Below, piece after piece: positions 1 to 5,966 of a stretch of 6,094 bases of DNA. The DNA lies in assembly GCA_019090295.1 (NCBI GenBank), contig JAHRWG010000073.1, forward strand, positions 1-6,094, read 5' to 3'. This DNA is from Cycloclasticus sp. GTDB lineage: Bacteria; Pseudomonadota; Gammaproteobacteria; Methylococcales; Cycloclasticaceae. The notes beneath the pieces are model-generated. The model was given only the letters and a program-made list of their open reading frames with translations, was not told the origin of the DNA and searched no databases. The position numbers and the translations under genes are program-made. Each line of letters opens with the position of its first letter. The first letter of the stretch is position 1.

Positions 1-2
1 TA

Positions 3-1271
3 GGTGAGGTGAGTGCACTTTATTTATTAATTCAATACTCCTTTGTTTTAATGTTAATTGGCTTATCGCTGGTAACCCTAGGTCGAGGGACAAAGTACAC
101 CTATGCACCTATTTTATTATTACTCTTTTCAATTCCTTTGCCTTATGTGATTGAGGTGTTGTTAACGGCTAAATTACAATTAATATCATCATCACTTGGC
201 GTATCGTTTATCCGTTTCTGTCAAATCCCAGTGTTTTTGGAAGGCAATGTTATTGATTTGGGGGTTTATCAACTACAGGTAGTTGAGGCTTGTAGTGGTT
301 TGCGTTACCTATTTCCGCTAATGAGCTTAGGGTTCATTGCGGCTTACTTTTATCAAGCAGCCTTTTGGAAGCGTGCATTTATTTTCCTAGCCACCATTCC
401 TATTACTATTCTAATGAATAGCTTTCGTATAGGAGTGATTGGCGTACTGGTTGATAACTGGGGTATTTCAATGGCAGAAGGGTTTTTACATGACTTCGAA
501 GGTTGGATTATCTTCATGGCCTGCGCATTTATTCTATTTTTGTTGATTTGGAGTTTGGAAAAGCTAAGCGGCAATAAAGCCGGCTTGGGTTCGGTGTTTG
601 GTATAGTTGAAGTACCTGCAACTCAGCAAGCGATTAAAGGTGCAGTTAGCTCACTCCCCTTGTGGGTGGCAACAGCATTATTGATTTTGGCAGGGGTTTT
701 GGTGAATTTTCTGGATGAACGAACAGAAAACTACCCTGATCATAAGGCGCTGGTTAATTTCCCGATGAATATATCTGCTTGGAATGGGAAACAGGAAAAA
801 CTAGATAATGCTGTTGTAGAAAAATTGGGCATGACCGATTATCTCATGGCAAATTATGTTGATGAGCAGCATTCACGTATTAATTTTTATATTGCTTATT
901 ACCAATCGCAGCGTAAGGGGGTCTCGCCACATTCACCTAGGGTTTGTATTCCGGGTGGTGGTTGGGAAATTGTTGAGTTTGAACGAATTGAAGCGGCTGG
1001 GCACCCTGTTAACCGAGTGGTTATTAAAAAAGGCAACCAACGGCAGTTGGTTTATTATTGGTTTCAAGGGCATGGCCGAGTGGTTGCAAATGAGTACATT
1101 AATAAATGGTATTTGTTTTTAGATTCTATATTCAAAAATAGAACAGATGGTGCCTTAGTTAGGCTATCTACCGCAGTAAATGAGCTAGAGGGTATTGAAG
1201 CATCAGATGCCAAAATTATTGGTTTTATGCGTGAGTCAAAACCAGAACTGAATAAATTTATCGTTAATTAG
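3..1271 (+). CDS. xrtD: Exosortase D (XrtD) fused to EpsI domain, 5'-partial
   Basis: Membrane cysteine protease/transpeptidase that processes proteins carrying a VPLPA/PEP-CTERM tail. Numbering is from the GTG at 9. The catalytic triad of the family is visible: Cys95 in EACSGLRYLFP, Arg140 in NSFRIGV and His161 in FLHDFEGW. Hydrophobic segments lie near residues 5-23, 35-53, 100-118, 122-147, 164-184 and 218-236. After the last one comes a periplasmic EpsI (DUF3485) domain, about 237-415, with HSPRVCIPGGGW (308-319) and YYWFQGHGR (349-357). The exosortase-EpsI fusion is typical of XrtD. The frame stays open upstream of the GTG (codons for Gly-Glu at 3-8), and GEVSALYLL fits the usual interior of exosortases. 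The first 100 or so residues, with the early membrane helices, are therefore probably outside the window and the GTG is not the true start. It is followed 8 nt later by the TPR lipoprotein gene, as one operon. The family call is firm; the D subtype rests on the fusion and on the VPIPA substrate nearby. Confidence 0.93.
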   Translation, partial: GEVSALYLLIQYSFVLMLIGLSLVTLGRGTKYTYAPILLLLFSIPLPYVIEVLLTAKLQLISSSLGVSFIRFCQIPVFLEGNVIDLGVYQLQVVEACSGLRYLFPLMSLGFIAAYFYQAAFWKRAFIFLATIPITILMNSFRIGVIGVLVDNWGISMAEGFLHDFEGWIIFMACAFILFLLIWSLEKLSGNKAGLGSVFGIVEVPATQQAIKGAVSSLPLWVATALLILAGVLVNFLDERTENYPDHKALVNFPMNISAWNGKQEKLDNAVVEKLGMTDYLMANYVDEQHSRINFYIAYYQSQRKGVSPHSPRVCIPGGGWEIVEFERIEAAGHPVNRVVIKKGNQRQLVYYWFQGHGRVVANEYINKWYLFLDSIFKNRTDGALVRLSTAVNELEGIEASDAKIIGFMRESKPELNKFIVN

Positions 1272-1274
1272 GGA
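1270..1274 (+). promoter_or_regulatory. Shine-Dalgarno of the TPR lipoprotein gene, overlapping the upstream stop
   Basis: AGGGA lies 5 nt before the ATG at 1280 and shares two bases with the TAG stop (1269-1271) of the exosortase gene. This supports 1280 as the start rather than the in-frame ATG at 1286. It also suggests that the two genes are translationally coupled on one mRNA. Confidence 0.6.
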
Positions 1275-1279
1275 CTATT

Positions 1280-3667
1280 ATGAAAATGTATAAACGAATT
1301 ATGGTAACGGCATTTTGCTTATTTGGGGTCGTTGCATGCGGGTCATCAGTTGACAGTGCAAGCGCTTACATTGATAGCGGTAAAGAGTTACTAGCCGATG
1401 GTAAGCCTGAAAAAGCACGGGTGGAATTTAAAAATGCCATTCAAGTGGACCCTAAAGTGTCAGAATCGTATTACCAATTAGCGTTGCTAGATGAAAAGGC
1501 TAAACGATGGAAGAGCATGTTTGCTAATTTATCGCGTGTCGAAAATTTAGATACTAAACATTACGATGCAGTGATTAAATTGGGGCAGCTATTTTTGTTA
1601 TCGGGCAATTTTGATGAAGCCTTGACGCGCGCTAACAGGGTTATTACAGAAGATGCAAACAACCCTAAAGCATGGGTGTTGCGTTCTAGTATTGAGCTTA
1701 AAAAGGAAAGTTATGGCTTAGCGTTAAAGGATGTGAATCATGCATTAAGTCTAGCGGTTGACAATACCGAAGCGGTGTCTTTAAAGGCTATTGTTTTGAA
1801 TAAGCAAGGTGAGGCTAAGCAAGCATTGGCGCTATTAACAAGTCAATTAGATAAAACCCCAAACGATCTGCCACTGACTATGATTAAGCTCAGTATCTTA
1901 GAGGAGCAAAAAGACTATGCGGCTATGGAAGTGGTTTATGAGGCACTAAGAACTAAACATGCCACTGAAACATGGGTGTCTGTTTCCTTGGCTAAATTAT
2001 ACAATATGCAAGGCAAATACCTTAAAGCAAAAGAGGTGTTAGAGAGCTTTGTAAAAGCCCAGCCTGCTAACAAAGAGGCAAAATTACTGTTGGTTTCATT
2101 AGTGCAAACAAAAGAGCCAGAGTTAGCAGTCACCCTGTTAGATGGTTTTATTCGGGCAGATGCAACAGCATTTGACCTTCGCTTTAAAAAAATCGGCTTG
2201 CTAATTTCACAAGGCCAAACAGCGGCTGCAATAGCAGATTTAGAAGCGATTAGTCAGCAAGCTAATGCTGGTGAGAGTGCCAATAAGGCAAATGTAATGT
2301 TGGCAAGTTTCGATATGCAACAAGACAATAAAGAAGCTGCTAATAAAAGGCTGGATGAGGTTTTTCTAAAAAATCCTGAGCATGAAGCAGCCTTATTGCT
2401 AAAGGCACGGATAGAGGTGGTCAGTGGCGATATTGATGCAGCAGTAACACGGTTACGGATTGTTTTGCGTAATAACCCTGAGTCGGAACAAGCCTTGGTA
2501 TTATTGGCGCAGGCCTATATGAACAGTGGGTCTGTTGAATTGGCAGAAGATAGTTTCCGTCAAGCGTTGGTGGTTAACCCAGGAAATACGGCAGCTGCTC
2601 TATCAGTGGCAAAGGGGTTGATGAAGTCAAAGGATTTGAATAGAACTGAAACGGTGTTGATGAATGCGTTAACTAAAACACCAAACAACGACGCTATTTT
2701 ACAAACACTTGCGCAGGTTAGGCTTCTAAAGAAGGATTGGTTGGGTACGCAAAGCATTGTTGATACTTTGTTTGAATCTAAGAAAAACTTTGCTGTTGCC
2801 TCTTATTTGTCAGCACGTATATCTCAAGGGCAAGAACGTTATGTTGATGCAATTGAAGAGTATAAAAAAGTATTACAAGAGCGTCCAGGTATTGGTCGAG
2901 CAATACAAGGTTTAGCGTATTGCTCAATGAAGTTAGGTCAACAACAGGAACTGTTGACGTATTTGGATGAGTTTACAGCGAGTAATCCACGTCAGTTTAC
3001 GGCGTACTTGGTGCAATCAAACATCTATGCTAAGGATAAAGCTTGGGAGCCAGCGATTGCGGTATTACATAACGGACTTACAGTAGAGAAAAAATGGTTG
3101 GGTGGGTATAGTGCGCAGGCCTCAATTTATTTAAAGCAAAAACTGCACGATAAAGCCATCAATGCCTACTTAGCAGGTCTACAGATAGCACCAAAAAGTA
3201 ATGGTTTAGCGATGCAGTTAGCTTCCTTATACGAGCAGCAAAAAGACTTTATTAAGGCAAAAAAGCTGTATGAGCAGGTGCTTGAACGTAACGCGACAAT
3301 AGAACCAGCCATTAACAACTTGGCCAGTTTGTTAACTGATCAGTTTCGTTCAGAAGCTAATCTTAAAAAAGCACAGGAAATTTCAGAGCGCTTTAAAAGT
3401 GCAACAGAGCCTTACTACCTAGACACTTATGGTTGGGTTAATACACAACTTGGTTTATTGGATAATGCACAAAATGCATTAGAAAGTGCAGTGCTGAGTG
3501 CGCCAAATGTCGCTGTTTTTAATTATCACTTAGGGCATTTATACCAGTTACAAAATAAGCCAGTAAAAGCTACTCAATACTTAAATATAGCTAAAAAACT
3601 AGCCGATAAACAAGGTGATGCAAAAATGAGTGAACAGGTATCCGCTTTGTTAGCCAAAACAGAATAG
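1280..3667 (+). CDS. prsT: PrsT-like TPR-repeat lipoprotein of the exosortase system
   Basis: A 795-residue protein that begins with a lipoprotein signal peptide: a basic start (MKMYKR), a hydrophobic core, and lipobox VVAC with Cys20 as the predicted lipidated residue. The rest is an almost continuous series of 34-residue helical TPR repeats, from about residue 25 to the C-terminus. A clear example runs near 398-440 (NPESEQALVLLAQAYMNSGS, then a second helix ending in VVNPGN). This matches the PEP-CTERM system TPR lipoprotein family PrsT, a regular neighbour of exosortase genes that probably acts as a periplasmic scaffold in exopolysaccharide assembly or sorting. It is somewhat shorter than the roughly 900 residues I recall for the family. 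Inner versus outer membrane cannot be settled; residue +2 is Gly, not the Asp linked to inner-membrane retention in enterics. It shares an operon with the exosortase, and the repeat array starts only 2 nt after its stop codon. No frameshift is seen. Confidence 0.9.
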   Translation: MKMYKRIMVTAFCLFGVVACGSSVDSASAYIDSGKELLADGKPEKARVEFKNAIQVDPKVSESYYQLALLDEKAKRWKSMFANLSRVENLDTKHYDAVIKLGQLFLLSGNFDEALTRANRVITEDANNPKAWVLRSSIELKKESYGLALKDVNHALSLAVDNTEAVSLKAIVLNKQGEAKQALALLTSQLDKTPNDLPLTMIKLSILEEQKDYAAMEVVYEALRTKHATETWVSVSLAKLYNMQGKYLKAKEVLESFVKAQPANKEAKLLLVSLVQTKEPELAVTLLDGFIRADATAFDLRFKKIGLLISQGQTAAAIADLEAISQQANAGESANKANVMLASFDMQQDNKEAANKRLDEVFLKNPEHEAALLLKARIEVVSGDIDAAVTRLRIVLRNNPESEQALVLLAQAYMNSGSVELAEDSFRQALVVNPGNTAAALSVAKGLMKSKDLNRTETVLMNALTKTPNNDAILQTLAQVRLLKKDWLGTQSIVDTLFESKKNFAVASYLSARISQGQERYVDAIEEYKKVLQERPGIGRAIQGLAYCSMKLGQQQELLTYLDEFTASNPRQFTAYLVQSNIYAKDKAWEPAIAVLHNGLTVEKKWLGGYSAQASIYLKQKLHDKAINAYLAGLQIAPKSNGLAMQLASLYEQQKDFIKAKKLYEQVLERNATIEPAINNLASLLTDQFRSEANLKKAQEISERFKSATEPYYLDTYGWVNTQLGLLDNAQNALESAVLSAPNVAVFNYHLGHLYQLQNKPVKATQYLNIAKKLADKQGDAKMSEQVSALLAKTE

Positions 3668-3669
3668 AA

Positions 3670-3811
3670 CGTAGGTTGGGCTGGCACAGGAAGCCCAACA
3701 AGCAAAGGTTGAATTTAAAGATACATTTATAGCTTATGATTGTTGGGCTTAAAAAGCATAGCCAAACCCATGAAAACACTTACGTTGGTACGAAAATATA
3801 ATTACTCAAAC
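3670..3811 (+). repeat. Unit 1 of 141-bp tandem repeat (REP/BIME-like)
   Basis: First full unit of the intergenic array, starting CGTAGGTTGGGCTG. It holds GTTGGGCT at 3675-3682, AGCCCAAC at 3692-3699 and GTTGGGCT at 3742-3749. The fourth arm near 3760-3771 has decayed (GCCAAACCCATG). By hand alignment it differs from unit 2 at about 14 of 141 positions, roughly 90% identity, with most changes in the right arm. No protein is encoded. Confidence 0.9.
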
Positions 3812-3952
3812 GTAGGTTGGGCTGACGCAGGAAGCCCAACAAGCAAAGGTTAAATTTAAAGATACCTTTATAGCTTATGATTGTTGGGCTTAAAAATCGC
3901 AGCCCAACCTACGAAAATATTCACGTTGGTACGAAAATATAATTACTCTAAC
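3811..3952 (+). repeat. Unit 2 of 141-bp tandem repeat, best preserved copy
   Basis: This copy shows the full design. An outer 14-bp perfect inverted repeat (3811-3824 with 3900-3913) encloses an inner 11-bp perfect inverted repeat (3832-3842 with 3881-3891). Each arm is also a hairpin of its own: GTTGGGCT 3816-3823 with AGCCCAAC 3833-3840 (9-nt loop), and GTTGGGCT 3883-3890 with AGCCCAAC 3901-3908 (10-nt loop). GTAG (3812-3815) and CTAC (3909-3912) sit at the outer feet. A linker of about 39 bp (3914-3952), containing TATAAT, joins it to the next unit. Confidence 0.92.
3938..3943 (+). promoter_or_regulatory. Candidate -10 box upstream of the ydcF-like gene
   Basis: A perfect TATAAT in the linker of repeat unit 2, about 48 nt before the ATG at 3992. 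The same hexamer occurs in the unit 1 linker at 3797-3802. I see no convincing -35 hexamer 16-18 nt upstream, so this is only a candidate, in a region that is AT-rich anyway. Confidence 0.25.
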
Positions 3953-3990
3953 GTAGGAAGCCCAACAATAACCAAGATGCATTTATGACA
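3953..3990 (+). repeat. Degenerate third repeat unit running into the next gene
   Basis: Starts GTAGGAAGCCCAACAA, which equals a normal unit start with about 15 bp of the first arm deleted. After a further gap, the stretch from 3975 to the start codon region (GATGCATTTATG...) aligns with the middle of unit 1 from 3720, about 16 of 23 positions matching by eye. The unit is recognisable only to roughly the start codon at 3992. Confidence 0.65.
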
Positions 3991-3991
3991 A

Positions 3992-4687
3992 ATGACGGTA
4001 CGATCTATTTTCTTTAAACGCCATACCTTATGGTTACCGACTATTTGGTTTCTAGTAATGCTGTTATTAGTGCTTAGCTTAACGCTTTTATTGGGTTTTA
4101 GAGGCATTGCTTGTTTCTTAGCGCAAACAAGCCCTAATCACGGTGAATACCTAGTGGTTGAAGGTTGGCAAGGTGAACAAGGCCTGCAACAGGCCTTGTT
4201 GGTATTTAATGACCCGAAAAACAATTATAAATACTTAATTACAACGGGTGGGCCAAATACCCAATGGGGAGGGGAGGTTTGGCCAAACTATGCAGATAAG
4301 TCGGCTAACTATTTTGTGTCTCATGGGTTAGTGGCTGAAAAGCTGGTGTCTATACCAACCCCTGCATCGGCGCAAAACCGTACCTACTTAAGTGCAGTCA
4401 TGGTGCGAGATTGGTTTGCCCAGCAAAGTATCAACGTAAATGAGCTGGATGTTTTTACTCAAGGGGTACACGCAAGACGTACTCGTTTCTTATATGAACT
4501 AGCCTTACCAGCCAGCAGTATTGGCGTTTATGCCAATGAGCCTGAAGGCTATCAATTACCTATCTGGTGGAAAAACAGTCAAGGTGCTAAAACAGTACTA
4601 ACAGAAGTAATAGGCTTTATTTGGACTGTTTGTTTCTTTGAGCCTGGCACCGTCGGGTCACATCAAGAAAGGTGGGGGCGGTACTAG
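3992..4687 (+). CDS. ElyC/SanA/YdcF-family (DUF218) membrane-anchored protein
   Basis: A 231-residue protein with a basic N-terminus (KRH), one strong membrane segment at about residues 14-39, and an extracytoplasmic DUF218 domain. Family signatures in order: YLVVEGW (53-59), LITTGGP (82-88), SAQNRTY (126-132), TQGVHARRTRFLY (156-168) and a WW pair at 192-193 before a last hydrophobic stretch. DUF218 proteins such as ElyC and SanA affect envelope or polysaccharide biogenesis, but their biochemical activity is not well defined. Members with this VVEGW/GVHARR pattern also occur near exosortase and exopolysaccharide loci, so a role in the polymer partnered with sorting is a fair inference. It is the first ATG in its frame after the stop at 3986-3988. 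No good Shine-Dalgarno precedes it, and the start lies in a decayed repeat, so the start and its control are less certain than the family. Confidence 0.82.
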   Translation: MTVRSIFFKRHTLWLPTIWFLVMLLLVLSLTLLLGFRGIACFLAQTSPNHGEYLVVEGWQGEQGLQQALLVFNDPKNNYKYLITTGGPNTQWGGEVWPNYADKSANYFVSHGLVAEKLVSIPTPASAQNRTYLSAVMVRDWFAQQSINVNELDVFTQGVHARRTRFLYELALPASSIGVYANEPEGYQLPIWWKNSQGAKTVLTEVIGFIWTVCFFEPGTVGSHQERWGRY

Positions 4688-4727
4688 CTTGTAACTCTAA
4701 TTTATTAATGGAGCCGTTAATTATGTA

Positions 4728-4752
4728 GGGTTTCCTGAACTAAAACCTTTTT
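4728..4752 (+). terminator. Weak intrinsic terminator candidate after the ydcF-like gene
   Basis: GGTTT (4729-4733) can pair with AAACC (4743-4747), extendable by one G-U pair, followed directly by five T (4748-4752). The stem is only 5-6 bp and AT-rich, so termination would be partial at best. Confidence 0.3.
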
Positions 4753-4766
4753 AATGTGAGTTGTTA

Positions 4767-4809
4767 GTACCAAGGTACAATACTTAACTAAGCCTAGTTC
4801 ACCTATAAT
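4767..4809 (+). promoter_or_regulatory. Candidate promoter region of the sorting substrate gene
   Basis: TATAAT at 4804-4809 is a perfect -10 match, 35 nt before the ATG at 4845. The -35 position (about 4781-4786, TACTTA) is poor, which would suit an activator-dependent promoter. Two small dyads lie just upstream: GTACC-AA-GGTAC (4767-4778) and AACTA-AGCC-TAGTT (4786-4799). Either could be a protein binding site, or chance. No sigma-54 -24/-12 pair was found here. Confidence 0.4.
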
Positions 4810-4844
4810 TCACTTTCACTACAAGGATTGATACGCGTGAGACT

Positions 4845-5678
4845 ATGGGATTAAAAATAAAAAACGTTGGTGTGTTCTTAGGGGCTATGCTTCTTAGCAC
4901 AATGGCGGTTTCAGCAACGATTGATGGCGTTATTACACAAGGCTCATCTGAATACCAAGCCAGTACCGATGGTGTTGAAGGATCGGCTAAGTGGCATTCA
5001 AAAGGCAATTATTCAAATGACCCCGACTCTGACGATTACTCAGATGGGGAAAACCATGAGTATGATGATGCGAGCACCGGTGATCGTTGGGATATTAACT
5101 ACCTTGGTACCAGTGTTGTGGATGGGAGATTCCAATTTGGCGCTGTTGGTGGAAAGATTCTAAGCGGTAGAGAAACGGGTACTAATATTTATTTGGGTGA
5201 TTTTGCGATTAGTGTCAATGGTTATACCGACCCTACGGAAGACTCAACGGGTTTTGATTATGCGCTCAGAGTACTAGGTGTTAATAACAAAACAGGTGTG
5301 GCGAGGTTTTCATTATTACAAGGTGGTGTTTGGGAAGAGGCAGATATCTATGGTGGTCTAAGTGGGCACACATCTGAAACGTATCGAATGAGTAATTCTA
5401 ATGGGCACTTAGAAGAAATTTTAAGGTTTAATGGAAATTGGACTAGAAATGGTAGGGGTGATGACAATGTGCTTGAAGGCGAGTTTAATTTAAGTTATCT
5501 CGGCTTGTTTGATGCAGCAACAGGTGGAACGATAAGCACCTACCTAACCATGGCTTGCGTTAATGATGAAGCATTAGTCGATATGCACGTACCACCGGCT
5601 GTGCCAATTCCAGCGGCATTATGGTTGTTTGGCCCTGTGTTGCTGGGAATGATGGGTATTAGACGGAAATACACATAA
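4845..5678 (+). CDS. VPLPA-CTERM (PEP-CTERM class) sorting-tail protein
   Basis: A 277-residue exported protein. Residues 1-24 form a Sec signal peptide (basic start, hydrophobic core, AVSA then Thr25). The C-terminal tail has the three-part exosortase signal: VPIPA at 253-257, a hydrophobic helix (AALWLFGPVLLGMMGI) and a basic end (RRKYT). It is the likely substrate of the exosortase D at the left of the window. The mature part is rich in Gly, Asn, Asp, Ser and Thr with a predicted beta-strand character. It has an acidic stretch near 61-75 (NDPDSDDYSDGENHEYDD region) and a single Cys in TMACVNDEAL shortly before the tail; a Cys-x-Asn-Asp-like motif at this place is common in PEP-CTERM proteins. 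I recognise no enzymatic domain. The Shine-Dalgarno AAGGA (4823-4827) is 17 nt from the ATG, longer than usual, but the signal peptide begins correctly at this ATG and no other ATG, GTG or TTG start lies close upstream in frame. Confidence 0.88.
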   Translation: MGLKIKNVGVFLGAMLLSTMAVSATIDGVITQGSSEYQASTDGVEGSAKWHSKGNYSNDPDSDDYSDGENHEYDDASTGDRWDINYLGTSVVDGRFQFGAVGGKILSGRETGTNIYLGDFAISVNGYTDPTEDSTGFDYALRVLGVNNKTGVARFSLLQGGVWEEADIYGGLSGHTSETYRMSNSNGHLEEILRFNGNWTRNGRGDDNVLEGEFNLSYLGLFDAATGGTISTYLTMACVNDEALVDMHVPPAVPIPAALWLFGPVLLGMMGIRRKYT

Positions 5679-5708
5679 TGCTCTAAATAAGCGTTCCAAA
5701 TCATATTT

Positions 5709-5744
5709 AAAAACCGTAGCCGAGAAATTGGCTACGGTTTTTTT
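5709..5744 (+). terminator. Intrinsic (Rho-independent) terminator of the substrate gene
   Basis: AAACCGTAGCC (5711-5721) pairs perfectly with GGCTACGGTTT (5730-5740) around an 8-nt loop. The stem extends by two A-T pairs and ends in a T run reaching 5744. It sits 31 nt after the stop codon of the sorting-tail gene. Confidence 0.92.
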
Positions 5745-5746
5745 AT

Positions 5747-5828
5747 GCCCTCGGTTGTTGGGCTTTAAAAAGTGCACCCCAACCGACTGAAGCACCTAAT
5801 ATATCATGAGATCTAAAGACTCAAAGAT
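5747..5828 (+). repeat. Right array, truncated unit (second half only)
   Basis: Aligns to 5885-5966 at an offset of exactly 138 bp, with about 70 of 81 positions identical by hand count from 5748. Only the second half of a unit is present, from CCCTCG and TGTTGGGCTT onward. The first half is missing, and the terminator T-run takes its place. Confidence 0.85.
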
Positions 5829-5966
5829 AGGTTGTGGCTGACGCAGGAAGCCCAACAAATTATCCAAAACTAACGATGTGTAGCTCCCTCGTTTGCTGGG
5901 CTTCAAAAAGTGCATCCCAACCAAGGGAAGCACCTAATATAGCATGATAGCTAAAGACTCAAAGTT
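5829..5966 (+). repeat. Right array, full 138-bp unit
   Basis: Begins AGGTTGTGGCTGACGCAGG and contains AGCCCAAC at 5849-5856. AAGCCCAACAAA and TTTGCTGGGCTT (5892-5903) form an inner inverted repeat with one mismatch. The end of the hairpin part (CATCCCAACC) is a decayed outer arm. The arms match the left array, but the loop and linker sequences differ, so this is a second subfamily. Confidence 0.87.

Noticed and set aside
9..11. GTG at 9 as the true exosortase start
   Set aside because: The frame is open to the left edge and the upstream Gly-Glu codons fit the family pattern. A start here would lack the first membrane helices of an exosortase.
353..574. Minus-strand reading frame inside the exosortase gene
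   Set aside because: It lies opposite the catalytic core of the exosortase, whose coding frame is certain. It is a chance open frame.
3682..3696. Sigma-54 promoter (TGGCAC at 3682-3687), since PEP-CTERM genes can be under sigma-54 control
   Set aside because: The -12 element is missing (no TTGC at the correct spacing), and the hexamer arises from a point difference in the repeat loop that unit 2 does not share.
3591..3779. Minus-strand reading frame of 62 codons across the end of prsT and repeat unit 1
   Set aside because: It overlaps the well-supported prsT 3' end and repeat DNA, has no ribosome site I can see, and encodes no recognisable domain.
3670..3913. Insertion sequence or MITE from a DDE transposon
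   Set aside because: There is no transposase in the window and no clear target-site duplication around the 103-bp inverted-repeat core. GTAG-flanked hairpins fit a REP/BIME description better.
3670..3990. CRISPR-like array
   Set aside because: The repeated unit is about 141 bp including the linker, and the linkers are themselves repeated rather than unique. There are no 25-40 bp direct repeats with unique spacers and no cas genes.
4921..5163. Plus-strand 80-codon frame inside the sorting-tail gene
   Set aside because: It is an alternate frame of a gene with a clear signal peptide and sorting tail. The translated product is low-complexity (Met/Thr-rich) and has no recognisable motif.
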